From positions 1,054,001 to 1,118,000 of the forward strand of contig NZ_AP018823.1 of assembly GCF_002217795.2 (NCBI RefSeq): DNA of 64,000 bases, in the 5' to 3' direction. The stretch's first letter is position 1, and each line of letters starts with the position of its first letter. This stretch comes from Aquitalea magnusonii (GTDB lineage Bacteria; Pseudomonadota; Gammaproteobacteria; Burkholderiales; Chromobacteriaceae). Below are positions 35,254 to 44,692 of the stretch, one piece after another. A program made the position numbers and the translations under genes. The notes under the pieces are model-generated. The model searched no databases. It saw nothing but the letters and a program-made list of their open reading frames with translations, and was not told the DNA's origin.

Positions 35254-37169
35254 GATTGTTTTGCCTCCAGTTCTTCCCAGCGGGCCAGTTTTTCCAGCAG
35301 CAGTTCGTCGATGGCTTCGATGCGTTGCTGCCAGGCAATGGCTTCCTTGGGGGTGTCGCGATAGCAATTGGGATCAAGCAGTTGCTGGTTCAGCACAGCC
35401 TGCTCGTTTTCCAGTGTGGCAATTTCCTCGGGCAGCGCGGCCAGCTCGCGGGTTTCATTATAAGAAAGCTTGCGATTGCTCCGTTGTTTGTCAGTTTTGG
35501 CTTGCGGGCTTGGCTTGCCTGCCGCTGCCGTAGTCTTGCTGGCGTTCTCGCCCTGCATCGCCGCCATGCGGGCCTTGGTGTCTATCCAGTCCTGATAGCC
35601 GCCGGGGTATTCTTCCAACTGGCCATTGCCTTCAAAGGCAATCACCTGAGTGACGACGTTGTCGAGGAAAGCCCGGTCGTGGCTGACCAGAAAGACAGTG
35701 CCGCTGTATTGAGCAATCACGTCTTCCAGAAGTTCCAGCGTATCGATGTCCAGGTCATTGGTGGGTTCATCCAGCACCAGCACATTGGCCGGACGGGTGA
35801 ACAGGCGGGCCAGCAGCAGGCGGTTGCGTTCGCCACCGGAAAGCGAGCGCACCGGGCTGCGCGCACGTTGTGGCGAGAACAGGAAGTCTTCCAGATAACT
35901 CATCACATGTTTTTTCACCCCGCCGATTTCGACGAAGTCATTGCCCTGGCTGATGATATCGGCCACGCTGGTGTCTTCGTCCAGTTGTTCGCGGAACTGG
36001 TCAAAGTAAGCAATTTCCAGCTTGCTGCCTTGCTTGATGCTGCCGCTGTCGGCTTCCAGCTGACCCAGAATCAGCTTGAGCAGGGTGGTCTTGCCGGCAC
36101 CGTTCGGTCCGATCAGGCCGATTTTGTCGCCGCGCAGGATGCGGGTGGTGAAGTCCTTGATCAGGGTGCGGCCTTCAAAGCCCTTGCTGACATGTTCCAG
36201 CTCGGCCACCAGTTTGCCGGAGCGCTCACCGGCATCCAACTGGAAGTTGACCTGGCCCACGCGCTCGCGACGGGCGCTGCGCTCACGGCGGATGGCCTCC
36301 AGGCGACGCACGCGGCCTTCGTTACGGGTGCGGCGCGCCTCGATGCCTTTGCGGATCCATACTTCTTCCTGGGCGTGGAATTTATCGAAGATGCGGTTCT
36401 GTTCTTCTTCGATGGTCATTTCCTCGGCCTTGCGTACCTGGTAGGCGGTGAAGCTGCCCGGATAGCTGCGCAGGATGCCTCGATCCAGTTCCACGATGCG
36501 GGTGGCGACATTGTCCAGAAAGCGCCGGTCGTGGGTGATCAGCAGCACGCTGCCGCTGAAGTTCTTCAGCAAACCTTCCAGCCATTCGATGGCGGAAACA
36601 TCCAGATGGTTGGTGGGTTCGTCCAGCAGCAGGACATCCGGTTTGGCCGCCAATGCCCGTGCCAGCGCGACGCGCTTTTTCCAGCCGCCGGACAATTCGC
36701 GAATCAGGGTGTCTGGTTTCAGGTCCAGGTGGGATAGGGTGGTGGCGATCAGCGCGTCAAACTGCCAGCCATCGCGGGCTTCCAGCTCGTGTTGCAGGGT
36801 TTCCATGCGTGAGAGGGCGGTGGCGTGGTCGGCATCCGGCTGGGTGAGTTGCTGGGTGACATGGTGGTATTCACGCAGCAAGGCCTTCAGTTCGCCAAGT
36901 CCGGCTGCAACAGCATCAAACACCGTGTCGTCCGGATTGAGTTCCGGCTCCTGTGCCACATAGGCTACGCGCACATCACCCTTGGTGTTGATGCGGCCAT
37001 CATCCAGTGTGATGACACCGGCAATACCCTTGAGCAGGGACGACTTGCCGGCACCGTTGCGGCCGATCAGCCCCACTACCTCGCCTGGCTCCAGTGCGAA
37101 ATCGACATTATCCAGCAGGGCGTGGTGGCCAAACGCCAGGCAGGCCTTTTCAACAGAAATCAATGACAT
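35250..37169 (-). CDS. uup: ABC-F ATPase Uup
   Basis: 639 residues with two ABC cassettes and no membrane segments. Walker A GLIGRNGAGKSSLLKG and signature LSGGWKKRVALARAL lie in cassette 1; IGPNGAGKTTLLK and LSGGERNRLLLARL in cassette 2. The linker PtIM-like region is EEEQNRIFDKFHAQEEVWIR. The C-terminal coiled coil (about 560-639, LPEEIATLENEQAVLNQQLL) marks Uup rather than EttA or YbiT. Uup acts on ribosomes and branched DNA and affects transposon precise excision. It is first in a three-gene operon. Confidence 0.93.
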   Translation of the reverse strand: MSLISVEKACLAFGHHALLDNVDFALEPGEVVGLIGRNGAGKSSLLKGIAGVITLDDGRINTKGDVRVAYVAQEPELNPDDTVFDAVAAGLGELKALLREYHHVTQQLTQPDADHATALSRMETLQHELEARDGWQFDALIATTLSHLDLKPDTLIRELSGGWKKRVALARALAAKPDVLLLDEPTNHLDVSAIEWLEGLLKNFSGSVLLITHDRRFLDNVATRIVELDRGILRSYPGSFTAYQVRKAEEMTIEEEQNRIFDKFHAQEEVWIRKGIEARRTRNEGRVRRLEAIRRERSARRERVGQVNFQLDAGERSGKLVAELEHVSKGFEGRTLIKDFTTRILRGDKIGLIGPNGAGKTTLLKLILGQLEADSGSIKQGSKLEIAYFDQFREQLDEDTSVADIISQGNDFVEIGGVKKHVMSYLEDFLFSPQRARSPVRSLSGGERNRLLLARLFTRPANVLVLDEPTNDLDIDTLELLEDVIAQYSGTVFLVSHDRAFLDNVVTQVIAFEGNGQLEEYPGGYQDWIDTKARMAAMQGENASKTTAAAGKPSPQAKTDKQRSNRKLSYNETRELAALPEEIATLENEQAVLNQQLLDPNCYRDTPKEAIAWQQRIEAIDELLLEKLARWEELEAKQS

Positions 37170-37278
37170 TGCGGCATCTTGTAATCAGGGTTCAATGGCC
37201 GCAATTGTAGCATGCGGTGTGCTGGCCCTTGCCGACTTGGGTTACAATGCGCGCCAACTTTGGATTGAAAGGATTGCC

Positions 37279-37635
37279 ATGTATTTTGTTGACCGCTCGG
37301 TTGCCGTAATCAAACCCAAACAGCCATTTCTGGACTGGCTGAATGCCGTGCCCGGCAACGATATGGTGGATTTGACCCTGGACAGCCTGCGCAGTGACTG
37401 CACGGTGATCCTGTTGCCGGAGTTCAATGAGCCGGAAGAGGCGGTTGCCCATATCGACGAGCAGTACGAGCAGCTGTTCAAGATTGAAGTGGCATCCTGG
37501 TATGACGACGAAGACCTGTGGCCCAAGGACATGTCCCTCAAGGCTTTCTGGGAGTGGTTCGATGTGGAAATCCACTCCACCGTGCTCGATTCCGTAGAGG
37601 GCGACATCAGCAACAGCCCGGCGGGCGAACTGTAA
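37279..37635 (+). CDS. Acidic hypothetical protein
   Basis: 118 residues starting MYFVDRSVAVIKPKQPFLDW, strongly acidic in its second half (EFNEPEEAVAHIDEQYEQLF, SWYDDEDLWPKDMS). No signal peptide or membrane helix. AAGGA lies 6-7 nt before the ATG. Not recognised; similar small acidic proteins occur in betaproteobacteria near folC from memory. It is 8 bp ahead of the next membrane protein gene and so probably heads the folC-cvpA-purF run. Confidence 0.72.
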   Translation: MYFVDRSVAVIKPKQPFLDWLNAVPGNDMVDLTLDSLRSDCTVILLPEFNEPEEAVAHIDEQYEQLFKIEVASWYDDEDLWPKDMSLKAFWEWFDVEIHSTVLDSVEGDISNSPAGEL

Positions 37636-37643
37636 GCCATCTC

Positions 37644-38105
37644 ATGCACAAGGCCCGTCTGCTGCCGCCTTTTGCCCTGCAGTTGCGGCCATCGCGCCTC
37701 TGGTTGGGCTTGGTGCTGGCAAGTCTGTCCTTGTCGATTTCCCTGCTGTTGTACTACCTGCCGCAGTGGGCGGCGATGATTCCCCTGCAGTGCGTGCTGG
37801 CCTGGTTTGCCGTGCGCGCCAATGGATGGTGGCAGCCGCATCGGGTCATGCGCATCGAGGTGGATGCGCTAGGCCGGATGCACTGGCACCAGGACGGGGC
37901 GTCAATCGAGGTTTCGCTGCGCGACGACTGTTTCGTCTCCCCACTATTTGTCATTGTCAATGTAATGCGCGCCGGGCGTCGTTGTAGCTGCTTGTTGCTG
38001 CCAGACAGTGCCGATCAGCCAGCATTGCGGCAATTGCGCGTGTATTTGCTGTGGTTTTACCCGGCAGCAAAGCAGGCATCGCCTGCGGTATTGGAAAGTC
38101 CATGA
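37644..38105 (+). CDS. Two-helix membrane protein, YgfX/CptA-like
   Basis: 153 residues. Two close membrane helices (about 19-36 LWLGLVLASLSLSISLLLYY and 44-58) are followed by a soluble tail with MRIEVDALGRMHWHQDG and WFYPAAKQ. This layout resembles the YgfX family, whose E. coli member pairs with SdhE and inhibits cell-shape proteins, but no SdhE-like partner is adjacent. The stop overlaps the folC start as ATGA. Confidence 0.55.
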   Translation: MHKARLLPPFALQLRPSRLWLGLVLASLSLSISLLLYYLPQWAAMIPLQCVLAWFAVRANGWWQPHRVMRIEVDALGRMHWHQDGASIEVSLRDDCFVSPLFVIVNVMRAGRRCSCLLLPDSADQPALRQLRVYLLWFYPAAKQASPAVLESP

Positions 38106-39370
38106 TGCAAAGAACTACCCTGAACGATTGGCTGCAATGGTTGGAAGGCCTGCACGTCACCACCATAGACATGGGCCTGGAGCGTGTGCGCAAAGTGTGG
38201 CATGCCATGCAACTGCAGCCATCCTTCCCGGTCATCATGGTGGCAGGGACCAATGGCAAGGGTTCGGTTTGTGCCATGCTCTCCACCATGTACCAGCGCG
38301 CCGGTTTCAAGGTGGGCTGTTACACCTCGCCGCACATCAGCCACTATAACGAGCGGGTGGCAATCGATCTCAAGCCGGTCAGTGATGAACGTATCATCAA
38401 CAGTTTTGCCGCCATCGATGCGGCACGCGGGGACACCTCGCTGACCTATTTCGAGTTCGGCACCCTGGGTGCCATGCACAGCTTTATCGAAGAAAAAGTC
38501 GATGTAGCCATCATGGAAGTTGGCCTGGGTGGGCGTCTGGATGCAGTGAACATCTTTGAACCGGATGTGTCGGTGGTGGTGAGTGTGGATATCGACCACG
38601 CTGCCATTCTGGGTGACAACCGCGAAGACATCGGCTTCGAGAAAGCCGGCATCTACCGGCCGGGCAAGCCAGCCATCTGCGCAGACCCGCAGCCGCCGCA
38701 GCGCCTGCTGGAGCATGCCGCGGCCATCGGTGCCGATCTCAAGCTTCTGGGCCGCGATTACAACTATTCCCGCATGGACAATCAATGGTCCTTCCAGATG
38801 GGCAGCGCACGTCGCCATGCCTTGCCCATGCCTGCGCTGCGTGGTGGCTACCAGCTAGGCAATGCCGCAGCCGCATTGGCCGTGCTCGATTGCCTGCATG
38901 CGCGTCTGCCGGTAGGCATTGGTGCGCTCAAGCAAGGTTTGGTCGAAGTGGAATGGCCAGGGCGTTTCCAGGTATTGCCAGGGCGACCGGTGGTGGTGCT
39001 GGATGTGGGGCATAACCCGCATGCGGTCAAGGCCATGGTGGCCAGCCTGCGTCAACTGCCATTCGCTGAAAACCGCTATGCGGTATTTTCCATGCTGGCG
39101 GACAAGGATCTGGCTGCAGTAGCCGAATTGGCCAAGGATGAATTCGATGCCTGGTTTGTGGCCGGGCTGGATATGCCACGCGGGCAGAGCGGCACCGAGA
39201 TTGCCGCGCAACTGCATGCAGCGGGCATCGGCAAGGTGCGCGCCTTTGATGATGTTGCGTCTGCCTGGCAAGCTGCCTTATCGGCAGCGGGCGAGAATGA
39301 TAGAATTACCGTTTTCGGCTCTTTCCACACTGTTGCCGAGGTGCTGGAAGCCCGTCGGCAACGCATTTGA
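38102..39370 (+). CDS. folC: Folylpolyglutamate / dihydrofolate synthase
   Basis: 422 residues of the Mur-ligase superfamily. It adds glutamate to dihydropteroate and to tetrahydrofolates in the cytoplasm. Seen are the P-loop MVAGTNGKGSVCAML, YTSPHISHYNERVAID, EVGLGGRLDAVNIFEPD and HNPHAVKAMV. Two adjacent ATGs are possible starts; the first overlaps the previous stop, implying coupling. The order folC - SPOR protein - cvpA - purF is widely conserved in beta- and gammaproteobacteria. Confidence 0.94.
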   Translation: MMQRTTLNDWLQWLEGLHVTTIDMGLERVRKVWHAMQLQPSFPVIMVAGTNGKGSVCAMLSTMYQRAGFKVGCYTSPHISHYNERVAIDLKPVSDERIINSFAAIDAARGDTSLTYFEFGTLGAMHSFIEEKVDVAIMEVGLGGRLDAVNIFEPDVSVVVSVDIDHAAILGDNREDIGFEKAGIYRPGKPAICADPQPPQRLLEHAAAIGADLKLLGRDYNYSRMDNQWSFQMGSARRHALPMPALRGGYQLGNAAAALAVLDCLHARLPVGIGALKQGLVEVEWPGRFQVLPGRPVVVLDVGHNPHAVKAMVASLRQLPFAENRYAVFSMLADKDLAAVAELAKDEFDAWFVAGLDMPRGQSGTEIAAQLHAAGIGKVRAFDDVASAWQAALSAAGENDRITVFGSFHTVAEVLEARRQRI

Positions 39371-39377
39371 GGATTGC

Positions 39378-40304
39378 ATGGCTCTGTCTGCTCACGATGA
39401 ACTGATTTTGTTGCGCAAGCGTGCCAGGCGTCGTCTGGTCGGTGCGGTTGTGCTGGTCACGGTATCCACGGTGGTGTTGTGGAATGTGGTTGGCCATTTG
39501 CCTGACCAGCAGATGCGCCCGGAATCGGTGGAAATTGCCAGTGAAGCATCCGGAGTGCCGGCTGAAACCGCATTGCCGCCGGCAGTGAACCTGGCCGCGA
39601 GCAGCCCGGCATCCCAGGCGGGCAAGTCTGTGGCTTCCGCTCCTGTGCTGGCCGCTGCTTCCGCGCCGTCAGCCAAGGTGGCCACCACGCAACTGCCGGC
39701 AGATCTTAGCTCGGTTGGCGAGGACAAGCCGGTAGCCGCGCCCAAACTGTCAGCGCCGGCGGCTGCTGCGGTCGCCGCGGTTGGTGCCGTGGCTGCAGTA
39801 CAGGCCAGTAAACCCAAGCCGGCGGATGGTGCGGCCAGTCAGCCTCTGGCGCATCAGCCAGCAAAGAAGAAAGTAGCCAGTAAACCGGCTGAGCTGCATC
39901 AGCCTGCGGCTGCAGACAACAAACCGGCCAAGGTGGAAAAGCCAGCCGCGGCCAAGCACAAGCAAGCAGATCCTGCCGCAATCCTGGCTGGGCATTTCGA
40001 TGATGAGCCTGCGGCCAAGCCGGCTCCGGCAAAGAAAAGTGAGTCCAAAGCAGAAAAAGTGGATAATGTCGGCAGTGGCAAGTCGGTGATTCAGCTGGCA
40101 GCCCTGTCAGACCCGGCCAAGGCTGATGCACTCAAGAGCAAATTGTCCGGTCTGGGTGTGGCGGCTCACTTTACCAAGGTGCAAACCAGCAAGGGCGAAG
40201 TAACTCGCGTGCGGGTTGGGCCGTTTGCCAGTCGTGCCGAGGCGGAGGCTGCCTTGCGCAAGCTGTCCCAGGCTGGCGTGTCTGGCATTATCGTGAGCAA
40301 GTAA
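39378..40304 (+). CDS. SPOR-domain inner-membrane protein (DedD-like)
   Basis: 308 residues: a short basic cytoplasmic N-terminus (LRKRARRRLVG), one membrane helix (about 21-41), a long Ala/Lys/Pro-rich periplasmic linker (about 50-225), and a C-terminal SPOR domain (about 230-308: SVIQLAALSDPAKADALKSK, RVRVGPFASRAEAEAALRKL). SPOR domains bind denuded glycan at the division septum. Position after folC matches dedD. The linker is low complexity, with runs such as AAAAVAAVGAVAAV. Confidence 0.85.
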   Translation: MALSAHDELILLRKRARRRLVGAVVLVTVSTVVLWNVVGHLPDQQMRPESVEIASEASGVPAETALPPAVNLAASSPASQAGKSVASAPVLAAASAPSAKVATTQLPADLSSVGEDKPVAAPKLSAPAAAAVAAVGAVAAVQASKPKPADGAASQPLAHQPAKKKVASKPAELHQPAAADNKPAKVEKPAAAKHKQADPAAILAGHFDDEPAAKPAPAKKSESKAEKVDNVGSGKSVIQLAALSDPAKADALKSKLSGLGVAAHFTKVQTSKGEVTRVRVGPFASRAEAEAALRKLSQAGVSGIIVSK

Positions 40305-40310
40305 GCAGCG

Positions 40311-40805
40311 ATGACCGTCTTCGATTATGTGGTGATTGCCATCCTGATCGGCTCCGTGCTGGTGGCCATGGTGCGTGGCCTGGTGGCCGAAGTGCTGTCG
40401 CTGGGTTCGTGGATTCTGGCGTTCTGGTGTGCCAAGGAGCTGTCTCCGCTGCTGGCCACCTTCATGCCCAATGAGTTGCCCAGTCAGGGTTTGCGGCTGG
40501 TTGCTTCTTTTGTGCTGTTGTTTTTCCTGTCGTGGCTGGCCACGGCATTATTACGCATCACCCTGACCAGTCTGCTTGATTCGACTGGCCTGGGTGGTCT
40601 GAACCGATTGATGGGTGCCGTGTTCGGCCTGGCTCGCGGGCTGGTGCTGGTGACGGTGCTGGTGCTGGTGGGCGGCTTGAGTGATATGCCGCGCCAGCCT
40701 ATGTGGAGGAATGCGGTATTGGCCGCTCCATTCGAATCACTGGCCTTGTCATTAAGGCCCTGGCTGCCAGCCATGCTGGCAGACAATCTGCATTACACGG
40801 GCTAG
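40311..40805 (+). CDS. cvpA: CvpA family membrane protein
   Basis: 164 residues with four predicted membrane helices. The start MTVFDYVVIAILIGSVLVAM and RGLVAEVLSLGSWILAFW are typical of CvpA, linked to colicin V production and to bile-salt and envelope-stress resistance. It lies 6 bp after the SPOR gene and precedes purF as in many proteobacteria. Confidence 0.9.
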   Translation: MTVFDYVVIAILIGSVLVAMVRGLVAEVLSLGSWILAFWCAKELSPLLATFMPNELPSQGLRLVASFVLLFFLSWLATALLRITLTSLLDSTGLGGLNRLMGAVFGLARGLVLVTVLVLVGGLSDMPRQPMWRNAVLAAPFESLALSLRPWLPAMLADNLHYTG

Positions 40806-40816
40806 TGTGATGGAAC

Positions 40817-40862
40817 AGGCGGATTATCTTGATATCTTCACCTCAAGATTTCCGCCTTTTTC
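40817..40862 (+). terminator. Hairpin with T-run between cvpA and purF (terminator or attenuator)
   Basis: A long near-perfect stem (AGGCGGATTATCTTGA against TCAAGATTTCCGCCT, one bulge) is followed by TTTT. It sits inside a normally co-transcribed pair, so it may act as partial terminator limiting purF read-through. Confidence 0.7.
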
Positions 40863-40917
40863 TTTGGCTGTAAGTTTTGTCTGAAAATCCAGGTAGTTGG
40901 GAAGAGAGAGTAGAGCA

Positions 40918-42450
40918 ATGTGTGGAATTCTAGGCGTGGTAGGGCAGTCTCCCGTCAACCAGTTGTTGTATGACGGACTGCAAGTGCTGCAGCACCGTGG
41001 GCAGGATGCGGCGGGTATTGTCACCTCCAGTGGCAAGACCTTTCACATGCACAAGGGCAGCGGCATGGTGCGCGACGTATTCCGCACCCGCAATATGCGC
41101 TCGCTGATGGGTAATGCCGGTATCGCCCATGTGCGCTACCCGACTGCCGGCTCTGCCTCCAGTCTGGCCGAGGCCCAGCCGTTCTATGTCAACTCGCCGT
41201 TTGGCATCGTGCTGGCGCACAACGGCAACCTGACCAATACCGATGAACTCAAGGCGGACATGTTCCGTCATGACCTGCGCCATATCAATACCAACTCCGA
41301 CTCCGAGGTGTTGCTCAACGTATTTGCGCACGAGTTGGCCGAGCGTGTGGTGGGCTTTGAACTGAGCGTGGATGCCATCTTTGGTGCCGTCGAGGCAGTG
41401 CATCGCCGTGTGCGCGGTGCTTATGCCGTGGTGGCGCTGATTGCCGGTTATGGCCTGGTGGCCTTCCGCGATCCCAATGGTATCCGTCCGCTGGTGATCG
41501 GCAGTACCCAGGGTAGTGGCAAGACCGAGTACATGTTTGCTTCCGAATCGGTGGCGCTGGACTGCTCCGGTTTCAGCACGCTGCGTGATGTCGAGCCGGG
41601 TGAGGGTGTGTTTGTCAGCTTTGATGGTGACTTCCATGCCCGTCAGTGCGCCAAGGAAGTGCGTCATGCGCCCTGTCTGTTTGAATATGTTTACTTTGCT
41701 CGTCCGGATTCGGTGATTGATGGTGCTTCGGTCTACCAGTCACGCATCGTGATGGGGGAGAAGCTGGGCGAGAAAATCCGCCGCGTGCTGCCGGCGCTGG
41801 ATATCGATGTGGTGATGCCGATTCCGGATACCAGCCGCCCCAGCGCACTGGCGCTGGCCAATAGCCTGGGCCTGCCGTACCGCGAAGGCTTCATCAAGAA
41901 CCGCTATATCGGTCGCACCTTCATCATGCCGGGGCAGGCTGTGCGTAAAAAATCGGTACGGCAGAAGCTGAACCCGGTGGCTTGCGAGTTCAAGGACCGC
42001 AATGTGCTGCTGGTGGATGACTCCATTGTGCGCGGCACGACATCCAAGGAAATCGTACAAATGGCGCGCGATGCCGGAGCCAAAAAAGTGTACTTTGCTT
42101 CCGCTGCGCCGGCGGTGCGCTTCCCCAATGTCTACGGTATCGACATGCCTACCCGTGCCGAACTGCTGGCCACCGGCCGCACCGAGCTGGAGATCGCGGC
42201 AGAGATTGGCGCGGACGCGGTGATCTACCAGGACCTGTCGGCCTTGCAAGAAGCAGTGCATTCGGTGAACCCGAAATTGCATGAGTTTGAAACCTCCTGC
42301 TTTGATGGCAAGTACATCACCGGCGATATCACGGCGGCTTATCTGGATGCCATCGAGTGCGCCCGTGGTGCGGACAAGAAAGAGGAAAATCCGGTCAGCA
42401 CCCAGATGATTGACCTGAACCTGAATGTGGCAGAGCAAAACCTGATGTAA
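40918..42450 (+). CDS. purF: Amidophosphoribosyltransferase
   Basis: 510 residues. It catalyses the first committed step of purine synthesis, PRPP plus glutamine to phosphoribosylamine. The start [12 protein letters not shown] exposes the nucleophile Cys after Met removal, which fixes the start 7 codons inside a longer open frame. The glutaminase domain carries RYPTAGSAS and NGNLTN; the transferase domain has the PRPP loop [20 protein letters not shown]. It lies between cvpA and metZ, as in Pseudomonas. Confidence 0.96.
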   Translation: MCGILGVVGQSPVNQLLYDGLQVLQHRGQDAAGIVTSSGKTFHMHKGSGMVRDVFRTRNMRSLMGNAGIAHVRYPTAGSASSLAEAQPFYVNSPFGIVLAHNGNLTNTDELKADMFRHDLRHINTNSDSEVLLNVFAHELAERVVGFELSVDAIFGAVEAVHRRVRGAYAVVALIAGYGLVAFRDPNGIRPLVIGSTQGSGKTEYMFASESVALDCSGFSTLRDVEPGEGVFVSFDGDFHARQCAKEVRHAPCLFEYVYFARPDSVIDGASVYQSRIVMGEKLGEKIRRVLPALDIDVVMPIPDTSRPSALALANSLGLPYREGFIKNRYIGRTFIMPGQAVRKKSVRQKLNPVACEFKDRNVLLVDDSIVRGTTSKEIVQMARDAGAKKVYFASAAPAVRFPNVYGIDMPTRAELLATGRTELEIAAEIGADAVIYQDLSALQEAVHSVNPKLHEFETSCFDGKYITGDITAAYLDAIECARGADKKEENPVSTQMIDLNLNVAEQNLM

Positions 42451-42461
42451 GTCAGGCGCAG

Positions 42462-42487
42462 AAAAAACCGGCGCAAGCCGGTTTTTT
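42462..42487 (+). terminator. Rho-independent terminator after purF
   Basis: AAAAACCGGC / GCCGGTTTTT stem with a 4-nt loop and trailing T-run. Confidence 0.9.
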
Positions 42488-42633
42488 CATTGTGGGCGTT
42501 GAATAGCGCTGGCCGCTGACATCGTTATGCCGCAATTTCATTTAGCTAAACTGTTGCCATCAGGCAATATAGCCCGCACAAGGCGGTGACAAGTCATGGT
42601 GGTTTGTCGCCGGTAACAAGTTCGAGAATCATC

Positions 42634-43818
42634 ATGTCAGTCGAAAATACAGCACAGCACTATCATCCTGAAACACTGGCAATCCGTGGCGGGCGCGAAA
42701 GCAGCGAATATCGCGAACACAGCCAGGCTCTGCACCTGACTTCCAGTTTCTGTTATGAGTCGGCGGAGCAGGCTGCCGCCATGTTTCTGGGTGAAATAGA
42801 GGGCTATACCTATTCCCGTTTCACCAATCCCACCGTCACGGCCTTTCAGCAGCGACTGGCGCTGATGGAGGGCGGCGAGCGTGCCATTGCCACCGCCACC
42901 GGCATGGCGGCCATTCAGGCCATCATGATGAGCCTGCTCAAGGCTGGCGATCACATTGTCTCCTCGCAAAGTCTGTTCGGCTCCACTACCAATCTGTTTG
43001 CCGGTCTGCTGGCAAAATTCGGGGTGGAAACCACCTTTGTTGATGCGCGCGACCTGGCGGCATGGGAGGCTGCGGCCAAACCCAACAGCAAGCTGTTCTT
43101 TCTGGAGACACCTTCCAATCCGCTGACGGAAGTGGCAGACATCGCTGCCATTTCCGCCATTGCCCATCGCCATCATGCCTTGCTGGTGGTGGATAACAGT
43201 TTTTGTTCACCGGCCTTGCAGCAGCCGCTGAAACTGGGTGCCGATCTGGTCATGCATTCGGCCACCAAATACCTGGATGGCCATGGTCGCGTGATGGGTG
43301 GTGCGGTTGTCGGCAGCAATGCACTGGTAGAGCAGGTTTACCTGCATGTGCGCACCGCCGGCCCGACCCTGGCTCCGTTCAATGCCTGGGTGCTGTTGTC
43401 CGGTCTGGAAACCTTGTCGCTGCGCATGGAAAAACACAGCGCCAATGCATTGGAACTGGCGCGCTGGCTGGAGGCGCATCCCGCCATCGAACGTGTCTAC
43501 TATCCGGGGCTGCCCAGCCATCCGCAGCATGAACTGGCGCAGCGTCAGCAAAAAGCCGGTGGTGCGGTGGTGTCTTTTGTGGTCAAGGGTGGTCGTGCTG
43601 GGGCATGGAAGCTGGTGGATGGCGTCCAGCTGATTTCGCGAACTGCCAATCTTGGTGATGTAAAGAGTACAATTACCCACCCTGCATCGACCACCCATGC
43701 GCGGGTTGCGCCAGAGATTCGTGAGAAGGCCGGCATCGTGGAGGGGCTGATCCGTGTCGCGGTGGGCTTGGAGAATGTGCAAGATCTGCAGGCCGATCTG
43801 GCGCGCGGACTTGACTAA
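42634..43818 (+). CDS. metZ: O-succinylhomoserine sulfhydrylase
   Basis: 394-residue PLP enzyme of the Cys/Met metabolism family. It makes homocysteine directly from O-succinylhomoserine and sulfide. PLP-binding Lys212 lies in MHSATKYLDGHG; YSRFTNPTVTAFQQRLALME and HVRTAGPTLAPFNAW are characteristic of MetZ. Linkage to purF is the arrangement known for metZ. The start MSVENTAQHYHPETLAIRGG fits the family; the longer frame adds 16 unrelated residues. No leader riboswitch is evident in the 183-bp gap upstream. Confidence 0.92.
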   Translation: MSVENTAQHYHPETLAIRGGRESSEYREHSQALHLTSSFCYESAEQAAAMFLGEIEGYTYSRFTNPTVTAFQQRLALMEGGERAIATATGMAAIQAIMMSLLKAGDHIVSSQSLFGSTTNLFAGLLAKFGVETTFVDARDLAAWEAAAKPNSKLFFLETPSNPLTEVADIAAISAIAHRHHALLVVDNSFCSPALQQPLKLGADLVMHSATKYLDGHGRVMGGAVVGSNALVEQVYLHVRTAGPTLAPFNAWVLLSGLETLSLRMEKHSANALELARWLEAHPAIERVYYPGLPSHPQHELAQRQQKAGGAVVSFVVKGGRAGAWKLVDGVQLISRTANLGDVKSTITHPASTTHARVAPEIREKAGIVEGLIRVAVGLENVQDLQADLARGLD

Positions 43819-43845
43819 ATATTTATACCTGCGTTTCATTCAAAC

Positions 43846-43875
43846 GAACGGCAGTCTAGACTTTAGACTGCCGTT
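43846..43875 (+). terminator. Rho-independent terminator after metZ
   Basis: ACGGCAGTCTA pairs with TAGACTGCCGT around a 5-nt loop and is followed by TTTT. Confidence 0.85.
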
Positions 43876-43953
43876 TTCGCGATGGTGTACTGGAAATCCA
43901 TCCCTATTGCAAGGAGGGGGCTCTTGACACTGATCAAATTAAAACGTAAGTTT

Positions 43954-43967
43954 GAAACGCTTGTTCG
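43954..43967. promoter_or_regulatory. PsrA-like operator ahead of the TetR regulator
   Basis: GAAACGCTTGTTCG matches the published Pseudomonas PsrA target G/C-AAAC-N2-4-GTTT-G/C with one mismatch. It ends 9 bp before the regulator's ATG, suggesting autoregulation and control of the downstream fadE. Confidence 0.5.
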
Positions 43968-43976
43968 AAAGCTGAG

Positions 43977-44666
43977 ATGGACAAGACTAAATACCCTGCA
44001 AGTACAAAAAAGGCACAAGAGAACATGGAAGCCAGCCGACCGGATACGGCAACACGCATTCTGGACGTTTCCGAGCGGCTGTTCGTGGAGCACGGTTTCG
44101 AGGCTACCTCGCTTCGCATGATTACTCAGCAGGCCGAAGTCAACCTGGCCGCGGTGAATTATCACTTTGGCTCTAAGGATGCACTGTTTGAAGCCGTGTT
44201 CATGCGCAGGCTGGCGCCCTTGATTGCGTCCTGCCTGGCCGAACTGGACGAGCTGGAGGCAAGAGAAGAGAAGCTGTCGGTAGAAGGGCTGGTCACGACA
44301 TTCATTCGTCCGTGTCTGGCGCTGTCCAAGGACCCTGCGAGGGGCGGGGCCCTGTTCGTCAGACTTCTGTCACGCACATTGGTGGAAAACCACCGGCTGC
44401 TGCGTGAAACCATCTCACAGCAATACAGTGTATTCGTACAACGCTACTCGCGCGCATTTCACCATGCGCTGCCAGAGCTTGGGGTTGAGGAACTGGCCTG
44501 GAGGATGCACTTCGCATTCAGTGTCATGTTCAACGCCTTTGCCGGAAACGATGTGCTGAAAATCTTCACGCGCAGCCAGATCGTTTCCGCCAGGGATCCT
44601 GACATGATCGTGAAGTATCTTGTGCCGTTTGTGGTTGCCGGGTTGGTCTCGCCTGTCGAAGGTTAG
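43977..44666 (+). CDS. psrA: TetR-family regulator, PsrA-like, of fatty-acid degradation
   Basis: 229 residues. The N-terminal HTH (TRILDVSERLFVEHGFEATS, then LRMITQQAEVNLAAVNYHFG) is very like Pseudomonas PsrA, which represses beta-oxidation genes and is released by long-chain fatty acids. The C-terminal ligand domain (85-229) is helical. It is followed after 26 bp by fadE, and candidate PsrA sites precede it and fadL. The start is uncertain: the first ATG has no clear SD, and MEASRPDTATRIL, 16 codons on, is possible. PsrA identity is by resemblance and context. Confidence 0.8.
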   Translation: MDKTKYPASTKKAQENMEASRPDTATRILDVSERLFVEHGFEATSLRMITQQAEVNLAAVNYHFGSKDALFEAVFMRRLAPLIASCLAELDELEAREEKLSVEGLVTTFIRPCLALSKDPARGGALFVRLLSRTLVENHRLLRETISQQYSVFVQRYSRAFHHALPELGVEELAWRMHFAFSVMFNAFAGNDVLKIFTRSQIVSARDPDMIVKYLVPFVVAGLVSPVEG

Positions 44667-44692
44667 CAGGGTCAACACGAGGGTAAATCACA

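Noticed and set aside
42490..42633. Riboswitch ahead of metZ
   Set aside because: I looked for a SAM-type leader but saw only an ordinary AT-rich promoter region and no conserved stem set.
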